Under the pieces are notes generated by a model. It made no database searches and was not told the DNA's origin. It saw only the letters and a program-made list of their open reading frames with translations. DNA of 64,000 nt from Rhizophagus clarus (lineage: Eukaryota; Glomeromycota; Glomeromycetes; Glomerales; Glomeraceae). Position numbers and translations under genes: made by a program. Positions 11,811 through 23,918 of this stretch are shown piece by piece (the stretch's first letter is position 1; every line of letters starts with the position of its first letter). Where the stretch lies: NCBI GenBank assembly GCA_015698045.1, contig BLAL01000215.1, positions 434,001-498,000 on the forward strand. The letters are read 5' to 3'.

Positions 11811-13465
11811 AGCGTCTCCAGCGACCAACAAAAAAGCTCAGGTGTAAAATTAAATTTTTTTTCGTATATAATAAAAAAGACAATGGGAATGAATCTTAAT
11901 TTTTTATATTTAAATAGTTTTATTATATTTTATTGAATGATACTATAAACACAAAAAAAAATTTATATTTTATGTATTTTATGAAATAAAAAAATTTTAG
12001 CTTTTTTATTTTAAAATTCACTATATAACTCATAAAGAATAACATATATCTGACTAAAAATATACAAGTTTGTGATATTTATACAAACGCTATAACTTTA
12101 TCCAAATATATAAAATCAATATTTTAATGCAAACTTTCAAATTTCAAAGAGATGTAAGATTGGTATTTATTATTTATCATAGGTGAACGAATGAAGAAGG
12201 GAAAGTTAAATATTTGACGTGGGACAAAAAATATTTATATCGCACCAAACACAACACACATCACGGATCACGTGTCCGAGCTTTTTTTATTGATCACTGA
12301 GGAAAGAAAGGATATTTCTTCTAATCCCACGTTCTTTTACCGACCCTTATAATCTGGTATCTTGATCTTCTCTTGGTTCCGCACCGCTGGTGACCAGAGA
12401 TCCTGTTACTAGAGGTTCAAATTTATTTCAATACCACGTTTTTGATAATTTTGAACGTATGTACTTTCCAGTCAAAGTTAGCATTAATTAGCCTGTTCAC
12501 AATCGCTCTCTCATCTTCAAAAAAAAAATCATCCGCATTTTTTGCTTTATTCTTATAAATTATAATTTTTATAAAGCTCGATTGGAAGTAATGATACAAC
12601 ATCTTTTTTTACCATCCTTATAATTGATATTGTATTTATCACTTTCTGCTCTTTTTTAATATTGTCGTATTTCCTTGATATCACCGTACGTATGACTCTT
12701 TGAGCATCATATACTAGAAGAATCCAGCTTCAAAATTCTGCTTCTTTATCCTTTATTAGCTGAATTTCCGCCTTTACTGATTGATATGTATATTTATTTT
12801 ATCATCTTTTTTTTTGCTGATACACGTCTCTTGTTGTCACGTGATTATCATCGGGAGTGAATCGAAAATTCCAAGATTTATTCTTGCAGTGCCATAATAC
12901 CTTGAAGTTTTTGAAGTTTCTGGTTACTATAGACGTTACTTCTTTCATATATATAGAGTCTTCTTTCCTTCATTTTTTTACCCACTTATTGCTTCCTAAT
13001 ATTATTTTTTAGATATACTTGTTGAACTGCTTTGAGTATCAAGAAAAAAATTAAAGAAAAGGTCAAAAAATTTGAATTTTGTTATAGGTTAATAAATGTA
13101 CGTTACAAATTTAGCAGAAAATTGTGTTGCTTAAATGTATCTTAAAAAGGAATAATTATGATTTGTATTATTATTTTTTTTTTTAAAAAAAACAGGTTTA
13201 AAATTCTTTTTAGGAAAAAAGAAGCGTACTTGTCATGCTAAAAGTGTACAATTCAAAGGCCTTCTTGTGGTAACTTATAAGCTAATAAGCAATAGAAATT
13301 CAGATCAAATATTTTGGTTTCAATTTGATAAAATAAAAAATTATCAGCAAAAATAGACGTTACAATTTTCACAAAATAAAAAGAAAAATTCTAAAATTAG
13401 CTCATCCAAAATCCAGACAAAGTCGTTTCTCAATTGCTTCCGTTCCTTTATGGACAATCAAAAAT
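11811..13465. other. Gene-free spacer
   Basis: AT-rich sequence with scattered TATA-like and homopolymer tracts. No open frame over 60 codons and no coding remnant was recognised. A moderately GC-richer patch at about 12240-12420 has no readable frame. Confidence 0.45.
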
Positions 13466-13850
13466 TGTTCTTTTTAAAAGATTTAAGAGATTTAAAAGGA
13501 AGAATTTTACAACAAGAAGTTGCTTCCTTCTAAAAGAATTAAGGGAGAATTTACAACGAGAAGTTGCCTCTTTTTAAAGGATTTTAAAAGATTTAAAGGA
13601 AGAATTTTACAATAAGAAGTTTCTTCCTTTTTAAAAGATTTTAAAAGATTTAAAGGAAGAATTTTAAAACGAGAAGTTGTTTCCTTTTTAAAAGATTTTA
13701 AAAGATTTAAAAGGAAGAATTTTACAACAAGAAGTTGCTTCGTTTTAAAAGAATTAAGGGAGAATTTTACAACAAGAAGTTGCTTCCTTTTTAAAAGATT
13801 TTAAAAGATTTAAAGGAAGAATTTTAAAACGAGAAATTGCTCCCCTATAA
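13466..13850. repeat. Tandem minisatellite, about 44-57 bp unit, seven copies
   Basis: The core AGAATTTTACAACAAGAAGT followed by TGCTTCC-TTTTTAAAAGATTTTAAAAGATTTAAAGGA recurs near 13501, 13545, 13601, 13658, 13715, 13762 and 13818. Short units (44-47 bp) lack one AAAGATTTT block. Units differ by point changes. No frame runs through the array. Confidence 0.8.
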
Positions 13851-14358
13851 TATCCTATTTCGCGTTTGTTATTTATATTGTTTACATCGACATGTTGATC
13901 TTCCTGATTTTCTTGATTACGAAATCTGCAGCACGTACGTATATGTAGTATACAACTTATTACAGCTAAAGGGATACTTGTGCCACATGATATAATTAAT
14001 CATATGACAATTGTGACGGAACTCGAATAATACACGTGAATATTAATAGTAGAAATATTTATTAAAGAAATATGACATTTGAGAACATAAAAATTAATTT
14101 GTTAAATAATTTGATCATTTTCATAGGACGTTTACGCATTATAACCTATTATCCAACAGTATTTTATTACCAATAGTTATTGTACTGAAGGATTAAATAC
14201 ATTTAACTTCTGAAATGAAAGTATTCAGATCTTTGATAACTAAACATATAGGTGAAAGAATGAAAATTTTAATTTTTGACTTCCCATTAGTTTGATCGAT
14301 TCGTTTCTCCAGAACGGGTAATCAAGTACAGACTTATTTAAAAAAATAAATTGAATAA

Positions 14359-14565
14359 TTGTCAAATATAAAAAGATTAAACGAACTTATAAGTGATACT
14401 TTCATTATCATCCGTCGTTTCAATTTCTATCCTATGTATAAGTGGGAATTTAAATCTTATTTCGATAATCCTTGTCGTCACGGTTCATTTTTCTGTGACA
14501 ATTGTATAATTAATTTTAAGTCTGTCTTGTTGATTTGTCGTTATGTAGGAAACAATAAAGTATAG
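14359..14565 (+). CDS. Possible coding remnant with Cys-rich motif, 68 codons
   Basis: The frame opens with TTG rather than ATG and ends with TAG. It contains FDNPCRHGSFFCDNCIINF, a C-x7-C-x2-C arrangement, and codon choice looks protein-like. It could be an internal exon or a transposon remnant; no splice partner or family was recognised. Low confidence. Confidence 0.22.
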   Translation: MSNIKRLNELISDTFIIIRRFNFYPMYKWEFKSYFDNPCRHGSFFCDNCIINFKSVLLICRYVGNNKV

Positions 14566-14602
14566 GCTACCAATTATTTATTCTCCATTCCATATTATTA
14601 TT

Positions 14603-14845
14603 AGGGTTTAATAATTTTCCGCACCTGCGATGCATCGCACCCTTTTTTGTCACCTGTGTCACACCCCTTCTCTTTTCATTTTTTTATATGTATTCTGGGG
14701 ACTTAGAATTTTTTCAGTTGTAAAAAATCTATTTTTCACGCCCCTAGTTAAATGTCACATGTTTAATTTTGCCCGGCATTACCGTAATTTTGCCCAGAGT
14801 GTTCAGGGTGCGATGTATCGCAGGTGCGGAAAAAAACAAAACCCT
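14603..14845. mobile_element. MITE-like element, about 243 bp, with GC-rich inverted ends
   Basis: Left end AGGGTTT...CCGCACCTGCGATGCATCGCACCC (14603-14642) is mirrored by GGGTGCGATGTATCGCAGGTGCGG...AAACCCT (14807-14845), with one mismatch in the 24-bp GC-rich arm. The outermost AGGGTTT/AAACCCT is also inverted. It is flanked by TTATTATT-like sequence on both sides, so a 7-9 bp target duplication is likely but the AT repeat makes its length ambiguous. No transposase is encoded. Confidence 0.7.
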
Positions 14846-16010
14846 TATTATTAATACTATTTTGAAATGTTCTTTACAAATTAGACATCAAGGTTTTATA
14901 ACAAAAGTGGTCATTGAATCTATATGGATTTTTCTTATTTACCTTTTATATTGCTACTCATTTTTAGTCTTACACTTATATTTCGCAATAATAATCGAAG
15001 GTTCTTCTTACTGTATAATCCCTTTAAACCGGTTTGTTATTATTATTTTACGTGTCATAACTCGTAACCTCATGTTTAAAATATTTTTTTTTATATACAA
15101 TATCTTCTAAATTTTCTGAATTGATGCACATTATTGTTTTTTTTTTTTTTGATTTTTTGAAAACAAAATTTAGTTTTATACTATCGCCAAACTCAGTGAC
15201 TGTCGGATACTCGGATCTGCATCTGTTACTACTTTTATATTAATATGATCTCGATGGTTTTTTTTAATCCTCATTCTCGTTCCTAAATTTTGCCAGAAAA
15301 AATTTTTTTTATTGATTATTTTCAGAATGAATTTCTTTTAACATTGCCATTGAATAACAAAATATATTTACAAAGATAAATATTTAAATCCGTCGAATTA
15401 TTCTTTTCACAATAATATGTATAATACGTATCTGTCTAACTTATATAGATGGAGCAACAAGAAGATACTTTCTCAAATTAATAAATAAAAAGACGGAGAT
15501 AAATTGAAAGGAAGTAATTTTTTTTAAAAAAAAAAAATCTAAACAGTTCAGTTGGCATGATCAGATCAGATTATCTGGTTGATCTCTTTTTAATGATTTT
15601 TTTTTTTTTTTTTTTTTTTTGAAAAAAAAAAGATCTCCTTTAAGACACTAGAAAGTCCATTTTAGAACATTATGGTAAATTTCATTTAAAGAAGGTTTAA
15701 ATAATGTTAACTTAAGCTCTATCATTTTTTTTTTTTTATTTTTAGGAAACGGTTAGATCTTTTTTTTTTTGTAAAGAAATATTTTGAAGACGATTTAGTA
15801 AGGTGCAATAATAATAAGTTTTATATCGTCAAATGCAGTTTTACGGTATACCTTATTGATCGATTATTCAAAATAGTCTCATGAAACATAATCTATCTAA
15901 ATAAAATTTCCATACTAACTATTCTATGCTTGTGAACCTAAAAGCCGGTTTGGATTAACTACCTGGATGATGAACACAACTCTCAAATATTCGAACTGTT
16001 AGACAACCAT
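14846..16010. other. Gene-free spacer rich in T and A tracts
   Basis: Contains several T-tract/A-tract pairs (for example 15596-15630). The 113-codon plus frame beginning at 14769 overlaps the MITE and has hydrophobic, Ile-rich low-complexity translation typical of AT-rich noncoding DNA, so it is not called. Confidence 0.4.
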
Positions 16011-16330
16011 GGGCTGAAACCATAAGCCGGATTACTAATATGTGTTACATCAGCAACCAGGGAAGCCGTTGCGCGAGACAACGAGAGGAAGGCGAAAAAG
16101 GAAAAATTGGAAAATAAAAGAAACAGGATGAGAAAAGAGAGGAAAAAATGGCCAGAAGAAAAAGGTGAAATTATGAAAGTGGATCCTGAAAAACAGGATG
16201 TGATAGGAAGAAAGTGAAAAATAGAGCAAAGAGAACGGCAATTCCATAATGAGATTGGATAATTCCGCCAAAGAAATACTATATGAGAGGAGACAAAAAG
16301 GCTTGTCTCGTGATACAATCACAGGTGGAG
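16011..16330 (+). pseudogene. Decayed Lys/Glu/Arg-rich coding remnant
   Basis: A plus-strand frame reads about 65 codons: AGLLICVTSATREAVARDNE, then a highly charged KAKKEKLENKRNRMRKERKK stretch, then a stop near 16215. Further charged triplets continue in another frame to about 16250. It is GC-richer than the neighbours and looks like a broken transposon or host gene. The minus-strand frames over the same bases are its shadows. Confidence 0.3.
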
Positions 16331-17935
16331 AAGCTGATCAACGCTATCTGACTCCGACCTAGTTAAATTTTCTCCGGCCTAAATTCCTGAACACGCTTGA
16401 GTTTTACTGCCTGAAAACGTATGAACTGAATTACTTCTGCTCTTTGTGCCCGTTACTATCTTCCACTTACAGCGTTTACAAATCATTATGAGAGATATTT
16501 TGTACGTTTCTTCTAAGCGACGGAAGCTGATCACTTTCAGAAGAGGCATCATAAATGTGATATTAAACGTGAAAAATTGAAGATTTATACAGGTTGAAGA
16601 AGGAGAAACAATTGTTGATTCTTAATCCAATCTAGAGAAAATTTTCCATACCTGGCAAAGGAAGATAACGTGCGATAATCTACAGCCTGAACGAGATAAT
16701 TAAGATAATTAAGATGAGAAACTTTGGACGAATAATGGTAGCATAGGCATAAGCGAAAGAGTATTACAGTGTAGAGAAATATTTTTATTTGTTAAAACGC
16801 AAAGGGAAGGAAGGAAATATCTGGAGGGAATGTGTAGAACGAAAAAACAATATGACAAACTGAAAAGAGTATTAATACGGCGAAAATAAAAGATAAGAGT
16901 ACTTAACAAATAAACAGTGACAAACTACATCAAAACGACTCATGAAAGTTTGTTAACGAAAATTTTTTTGGGATATAAATTTCAATGTCGATGAAACGAA
17001 ATATTAAGTTTAATAGGAAGTGAAATTTTTGACATTCTTTTAAAATGATATTACTAAAATTTCTTTTATATTTATTAGAAAATGATCTTGAAGAAAACAA
17101 CTGAAAGTGAGTATTATAGCAAAAATTCAACATTTTTCAAGAAACGTTACTCACATTACTGTTTATTTTTATTTTTTAGAATGGACTATGAGAGATGAAG
17201 AGACAAGTAGCTTTATATCCTTGGATAAAGATTCGCCATTCCTTTAAAAGATGTTACCGATGTTGTTTTTTCTTGTGTAATAGCTTTTTAGATTGTTTGT
17301 TAGAGTTGAATCAACTGGAATCATATTCATACTAAATCATATTCATACTATAAACAAAGATAATAAGGAGTAAGGACAGAAGGATGATTGGAATGTATTC
17401 TTGTTGCCTTCACTGAACCGCACCGATCTGTTCCCAACGCAGTATTTTACGCGTATTATTTTGTTATAATACGAGGCGTTTGTGGTGGTTCCATTGGTTA
17501 TCTTTAACTTACTGATTTTTACCTTAAGCTTGTGGGTGATCTCTATCAGAAGTAGGAAAGTCCTATATAATCGTCGATTATCCATACTAATTTTGACCCG
17601 GCAGTTAATTCTACCATTCATTAGAGTGTTTAATTTACAGTATACTGTACACATTTTTAATAGAGGAGTCTATTGGCAGTATACAGATAATTGGTCTCCG
17701 TGATGTAAACCATTTATTTCACAGATATCATCATCATCTGCCGTAATGATCAATGATATCTGTGGCTATATGTATATGTATATTCCTGTAATCCATTATA
17801 CTTTATCATATTACTCGAAATCTATATAAATCTTAGAAAATTATAAATAAATAGTTCCTTAAACATTATTTTTAAAGCTTGATAAATTAATCAGTAGTAT
17901 AATCACTATATCATGTGTTAAATCTATGATAAATT
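16331..17935. other. Degenerate, gene-free region
   Basis: Mixed-composition sequence without a supportable gene. Notable only are a 14-bp direct repeat (AATCATATTCATAC near 17320-17350) and a 12-bp perfect inverted repeat at 17720-17731/17753-17764. Confidence 0.4.
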
Positions 17936-19185
17936 TGTTATACTAGTATTATTATATAATTATAATTTATTTTATAATTAAAAAATTTTATAAATCAATA
18001 ATACATAAACTTAAATTGCAATTATAAATTTTTTTTTTTTTTTTAACCCAATTATAAATTCATATAACTAATAAGATAAATAACTTTACTTAAATATAAA
18101 ATACTTGATAATATAAAAAATATAAATTGCTTTATAAATATTAAATATAATTAAATAAAAAATATTTAATAATATATTTAATTTATAATAATAAAAAAGA
18201 AAAAAGATTTTTATAGCTGAAAAGACAATTATATAATACTACTAATAATTATTATTAGCAAAATTATTATTATATACAGTAATTTTTATTTTTGTTATGT
18301 AAATTTTAATTATAAAAAAAAATTTTTATTTAAAAACAAATAATAAAATAAAAGAAATTTAATATTATTAATAATAATATTATAATATATATAAAATTAT
18401 ATACAAATTATTATATTAATTCTTATTTTATCATTAGCAATTATTAATTATTATATATTTAAATAATTATATACATTGTTATATTATATTTTTCAAATTA
18501 AAAAAAAAAAAAATTTAAATTACTTAATTAATATAAATTTTTAGTAATTTACTAATTTTAATTATAAAAAATTAAATTTTTTAAATTATAATTTATTAAT
18601 TAATAATATAATACTATATATAAATTATATTAATTAAACAATTATTTTTTAATTATAAAAAATAAAATTTAATTAAAAATTTTTTATTTATTAAAAATAT
18701 TTTTTTTTTGGTGTTAAAAATGTACAAACATTTATTAATAAACCAGTTCAAACATTTACTATATACATTAAAAATATTATAGTTATATATATTTTAAAAC
18801 ATAAGTTATTATTATTATTATTTATATTATTGTTAAAATTATTAAATTTTAATTTTTATAATTATATTATTAAATATTTATAAAATTATATTTTTTATTT
18901 TATAATATATTTAATTAATCATTTAATTACATTAAATTAATTTTTTTATTAATTAAAAATTAACTGAAATTATTAGAAGGGTAAATAATATTAAAATATA
19001 TTTTTAATTAAAATAAGAAATAAATTTATCCATTATTAATTATTATTATATATTTAAAATCAAAAATATTTATAGTTTGATTTCAACATTTAAACTCCAT
19101 TTAAAAAATTTTAAAATAATTTTTTTTTTTTGAAAAAAAAAAAAATAAAAAATAAAAAATAAAATAAAATAAAATAAAGCTGCAA
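17936..19185. other. Nearly pure A+T block
   Basis: About 1.25 kb composed almost only of A and T, with many short TTAATTAA- and ATTATTAT-type words and AT-palindromes, ending in an AAAAT-type microsatellite (about 19135-19180). No coding frame. Could be a collapsed AT-rich repeat or a structural region. Confidence 0.6.
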
Positions 19186-19616
19186 CAAGACAGTGTTATA
19201 GTCACGTGATCTTTATGGGATGTCAACGTTAATTGTAATTCCGGCCAGCTTTATGCTTCAAAACCTAATAATTAAGATATTTGATTCATTTATGATTTGT
19301 CTTTAATGTATTATAAATTCAAAATTCAAATAATTCCTACAGTATTTCGGAAAATCGTATCCTGATAAAATGAAACCATGACGTATTTTTGCTGCGACAA
19401 ATAGAACTGTTGTGATACAATTAAGCAATATGATTTAATATTTAGATGAGAGGAAGCCAATAGGTAAATCTACATTTATTAAAACATATTTTATCTAACC
19501 ATTTTGATAAGGATGAATGTTTTCCATAAAATTTATGATTTGTAACAATTACGAAAATTTTCTTTTTTGATCGAAAAATAATCTACGTTACATTTCGTTA
19601 CGTTACATAAATCCAG

Positions 19617-19630
19617 CACGTGCGCACGTG
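19617..19630. promoter_or_regulatory. Perfect 14-bp palindrome with two CACGTG boxes
   Basis: CACGTGCGCACGTG equals its own reverse complement and contains two E-box (CACGTG) cores, the type of site bound by bHLH factors. It lies about 230 bp past the 3' end of the minus-strand F-box gene. Functional role is inference. Confidence 0.35.
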
Positions 19631-19860
19631 TTAATACTGAAGACGCAGTAACATCGCATCATCAATTGTAAAGAGAAGGAATTTTTTTTTTATTCTTTAT
19701 GTAGTTGATGATTTTAATACAAGAAAAAAAGAAAAGATAATGCAATTATGAAAGCTATGCAAAAAAAAACTATTAGTTAATATTTAACTGACAAAATTTT
19801 GAAAATTTTAAAAAATTTACAAAAAAAGTTCAAGTATACCGGTACGTTTAATTACCAATT

Positions 19861-21360
19861 TTACGTTACCTTTTTCAATAAGACTTTACTAAGCCAAAAT
19901 GAAATAAGTTTCTTCACATTTTCACGATCAACCTCTATCATAGAATCATCTATATCAGAATAATATAAATTATGTGTACCTTGACATGTTAAATGCCTGC
20001 TCACTTCATCATAACTATTATAAGATTTTCTCCCAGATCCCCAACATAATTTACATTTGAATAATGGAGCGCAAGTCTCACATTGTGTTAATAGTTTAAT
20101 ACAACCTTCAATTGTTGAAAAAGGTCCATTTCTTCTACGTAATTTCTTTTTTAAATGTTCACGAGCTTCAATTCTTATACGCCGAATTACATCATCCACA
20201 TCATTTAATCTTTCTGGAGGTTTAATAAATGTCGGACACCATTCTAGACAATCCAATACTGGATCATTCAAAAAGATTTCACCCTTTGTAACAGATAATT
20301 TCCTATAAGAAGTAAGTAATTGAATTATCCTATATACAATTGATCTTCGATGTTGTTTTATTATTATATTTTCATAATATTCTTTTTTTAATTTTTCCAA
20401 TAAATTCGGCCAAGGATCAGTATCCATGAAAGGAGTATTTAAAGTAGATTGAGCCTTTTTATATGTATGTTGAGCCAAAATATGCTTATTAAAATAAATT
20501 CTTTTACCAGAATCATCCCGAATACTTTCAAGTTTTTTAACTATTTGATCTAAATAATCTTTTTTCTTTTTTAGTAACCAATCTAATCTACTCTTATCAT
20601 TTTTCGTACGTTTTAAAGCATCCTCAATCTTATTCTTTGCAATTTTTTGTTTATAAAAAATCCAATCCCCAAGTTCTTCATTTGGAACCAAAAGACATTC
20701 TTGAATTGTTGAAGCTAATTCAAAAGTCCAATATACAATCTTTTTAATGTTACGTGATGTAACAAAATATTCGTGAGGTAAAACCAGCGTGATGTCAATT
20801 GGATCCCTTGCCCACATGGGAATGCTATCAGCTCTAAATAAGGGGATTGGATTTGATTGTTTATAGATAATATACAGGGGGACAAAAAAAAAACCAAAAA
20901 GATTTACAAAAAAAAAAAAAAATTTTTTTTTTTCTACTTACAACGTAACTCTTTTCCTAAAACATTTTATGCAAAGTCTAACCCGAAAAGCCCAATAAAT
21001 TTTTGGTATATCCTGATCACTTTTACAAACTTGACATTTTTTCTCAATCATGGATAATTTAATAAAAGAAATTTCATCCATTCCTTCTGGAGGATCTAAC
21101 TTCATATGTTCATCAAATTTCAACCTCGAAGTACGCCAAATATCCCGAGTTATATAAGAAGTAGTCGAACTTAACCAATAATGAAATTGTCTACATACAT
21201 ACATTAAAGTAAGTAAATCATAATGTGGTAAATGACTACATAATTCAATAAATATGTCAACAGGCACATGAATTAATGAGGGGCATGCCCCTGAAAAAGG
21301 TTTTTGGGAAGGAGCGGCGGAAGTGTTTTCATGTGAAGAAATTAGAGGGACAATTTCCAT
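19861..21360 (-). CDS. F-box protein with Cys-rich zinc-like motifs, two exons, 463 aa
   Basis: Exon 1 is 21360-20942 and exon 2 is 20833-19861; the 108-bp GT-AG intron is phase 2 and the join reads VTL-ADSIPMW. An F-box-like helix set spans about residues 31-65 (VPVDIFIELCSHLPHYDLL then MYVCRQFHYWL), so it is probably a substrate adaptor for an SCF ubiquitin ligase. It is followed by a DIWRTSR block and a CQVC...CIKC pair (about 108-136) that could bind zinc. The C-terminus has FKCKLCWGSGRK and HLTCQGTHN, a C2H2-like arrangement. It is a clear paralogue of the plus-strand gene at 26443-29044, with the same intron position and the same C-terminal WCP-x-FI-x-PP block. The start is the first ATG of the exon. 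Substrates unknown. Confidence 0.85.
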
Positions 21361-22120
21361 GTTTATATATGTGTAATATAATATATTTGTAAAAAACCTT
21401 GCAGGAATTTTTTACAACAAACCAACAGTAAACCAAAAATAAAGTATATTTCTTATTTAATTAATTAAGAAAAATGATTGTTAAAAAAAAAAAAAATTTT
21501 TTTTTTTCTTTCTTTTTTTTTTAAGGAAATGAAGAGAACAATCGACAATCATGAAAAATAATTTTGGAAAAAAAAAAGAATTAAAAATATCAAAAATAAT
21601 TAAATATATATATATATATATATATATTGATTATAATATGATTATTTATACAAATATTTGCATGTCGAGAAAAGCATGCAGTATTTTTTTTTTTCATAAG
21701 TTTGCGTTATACTCCTTATATAATAGTGTATTTTTTTTTTTTTTTTTTCGAGTATAATTTTAAATTTTATGCGCAGAAAAATAAAAAAAAAGAGCACCAA
21801 AAACGGACATAAATCTCCGCGAGGATATAAGATGAGTAAATATTTTTCATTTATCATATTAATCTAATTCCGCCGAGGAAGTATATAAACGTAATGGACG
21901 TAATAGTAATCTTATTTTTTTTTTTTTTTTGCACACACAATAATAATAAGCGATAACATGTGAACGAATGAAGTTGAACGAATGAAATAGAAAATGGAAT
22001 TTGTATCACATGATCAAGCCATTTTTTTTTTCATGTTAATATATTTATATATATAAAAAAAAATAAAAGTTAATAAAAAAAAAAGGAAAAGAGAAAAAAA
22101 AAAAAAAAAAAACTTTATAT
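21361..22120. other. Upstream spacer of the minus-strand F-box gene
   Basis: Contains an A-tract/T-tract junction (about 21484-21508) and a (TA)n microsatellite at about 21606-21628. Open frames here are low-complexity Lys/Ile/Phe and are not called. Confidence 0.45.
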
Positions 22121-22462
22121 AAGGATTTCTTGAAGATCCTGACTGTGCACACTTTGTTTTTTTGTGATCCAAATAATGAGGTGATTACTGATTCGCTTTC
22201 AGATTTTCTTTTTATAGATGACTCAAACAATAAAATTTCATTGTTGAGGTTTCATCTACGCAGCACAAGCAGATTTTTTTAAGGCCGAATATATAATTTT
22301 GGACCAAAATTGAACTATCGGGATATTGCATCAACCATCAAACAAGAATTTAAACAGGATTTCGATGATGTTGTGAAAGTGATCTTTGCCACTCTTGCAA
22401 ATACTTTTTTTAAATCTCGAGAAGAACAAAAACCATTAAAAGAAGTGACAAGAACCAATTAA
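22121..22462 (+). pseudogene. Coding remnant with one in-frame stop
   Basis: One frame runs 114 codons from 22121 to TAA at 22460-22462, with a single ochre at 22280-22282. The first half contains DPNNEVITDSLSDFLFIDDS and the second LNYRDIASTIKQEFKQDFDD then VVKVIFATLANTFFKSREEQ. Composition is protein-like, whereas the opposite strand gives Phe/Tyr/Ser junk. The start is lost in an A-tract. No named family was recognised. It could also be two exons of a live gene with an unrecognised junction around the stop. Confidence 0.45.
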
Positions 22463-23149
22463 ATTAATTGATTTGTACTTTGATAATGAGAACAAAGGAA
22501 ACATTGAGAATAAAAAATCTTAGTAATCCTATAATTAATTAAATTATTTTGTACTTTTATTTATTTAATTGATGCGATAGTATAAATAAGTGTAATATAA
22601 TAAAACAAAGAACCTTTGAAAAAAAGTTCACTCGACTTTTTACTCAACTCGTGGGGGGATCGATATTTTATATTTCCTTTTGAAGTAGATAATGACGATA
22701 TATATATTTCGATAAGATGTGGTACGTTAAAGTACAAGAGTACAAGAGTAACAAAAAGAAGCTTATCCACGTGATAATTCAAACTAATGACATCTAACTG
22801 ACGTTTTTAATAGTTAATTTAATTTATTTAATTATAGTAATGATGACATTAATTAATAAAAATAATAAACTTTTTTTTTTAAATAGTTTAATACGTCACA
22901 GACGTTAAAATTACTCAATTAAAATAGTAATAATTATATTATTATACATTTTTGAACTACCATGTAATTATAATTAATGATGTTAAAATACAAGTACAAG
23001 AAACTTTCAAAGTTGATGATAGTAATGAATTTTTTTTTTTTTTGCCAGAAATTTTTTACAAATGATTAAAAAATGATTAAAAATTTTTTTTTTTAAAAAA
23101 ATGATTATTTTTTTAAACCCAATTATCATTCCCTTCCAAAAATAAAAAA

Positions 23150-23918
23150 TTAATTCATTAATTTTTTTCGATTATCGTGGTTGTCGTTATTATCATTAGT
23201 CGAATTATCGGTACTATGTGTGATAACTTCTACTTTATGATTGTCCTTTACGACGGATCTGAGTTTAGCTTGGCTAACGAGATACCTCTGAAAAACCAAT
23301 GTATTATACGTATTTGCTTTATAAAAACAATCGATGACATCACCTATGACAGGAACAAGTCCAACCTAAAAAGGACAAGATGTATAAGAATTATGTCATC
23401 ATTTAATAAATCAAAAATACAAATAAATCACTTACGATTGCATCTTTAACTATCATAAAGGTCATTTCTCTAAGCATGATTGGAATTTTATGAGTTTCTA
23501 TCAAATTGCTATTCTTCATATAATTAACAAGCCAAAATGATAAACAAACTCCCGCAAAATCACCCACAAAAGGTAAAAATCCTAAAAAAAAAAAATATGA
23601 AATTATATTAATATATATATATATATGTGTGTATATGTTACTATATTTATATTTATTAATATTATAATTATATCTACTATACTATATTTATATTTACTTA
23701 CCGACAATAGGATCCAAACCAATACAACAACCACAACAACAACTTTCATCCAGTTTATATGCCCTTTTTTTAGCTTCTATCAAAACTTTCTTTTCTTCAT
23801 TATTTAAAGATGCAGGAATTTTCCATTTATTTCTTTTCGTTCTTCCGTCTATGGTAATGAACGAGGGAATTTCATCATCATCTTGTTGTGAACGATTGAA
23901 ATTAAAAATCCAACCCAT
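23150..23918 (-). CDS. DUF4112 membrane-associated protein, three exons, 192 aa
   Basis: Exons (minus): 23918-23702, 23581-23436, 23365-23150. Both introns are GT-AG (120 and 70 bp) and phases match. The product starts MGWIFNF, has a basic helical region (about 25-60), then LDESCCCGCCIGLDPIVG, GFLPFVGDFAGVCLSFWLVN and, after a linker, VGLVPVIGDVIDCFYKANTY. The repeated G-[FL]-[LV]-P-[FV]-[VI]-GD signature is characteristic of DUF4112, a short family of predicted membrane-associated proteins of unknown function. Usual length is about 150-250 residues, so this looks complete. The tail is Asn/Asp-rich low complexity. Exon 1 carries an unusual CCCGCC cluster just before the first glycine motif. 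Confidence 0.88.

Noticed and set aside
14630..15110. 74- and 113-codon plus frames
   Set aside because: They begin inside the MITE and continue as Ile/Phe-rich low-complexity translation across its border.
15983..16322. 111- and 90-codon minus-strand frames
   Set aside because: Phe/Ser/Leu-rich reverse complements of the charged plus-strand remnant; two overlapping frames of equal quality point to composition bias.
20057..20308. 83-codon plus-strand frame inside the minus-strand F-box gene
   Set aside because: Antisense shadow. The minus frame aligns with the paralogue at 28650-28910, which has its own antisense shadow in the same place.
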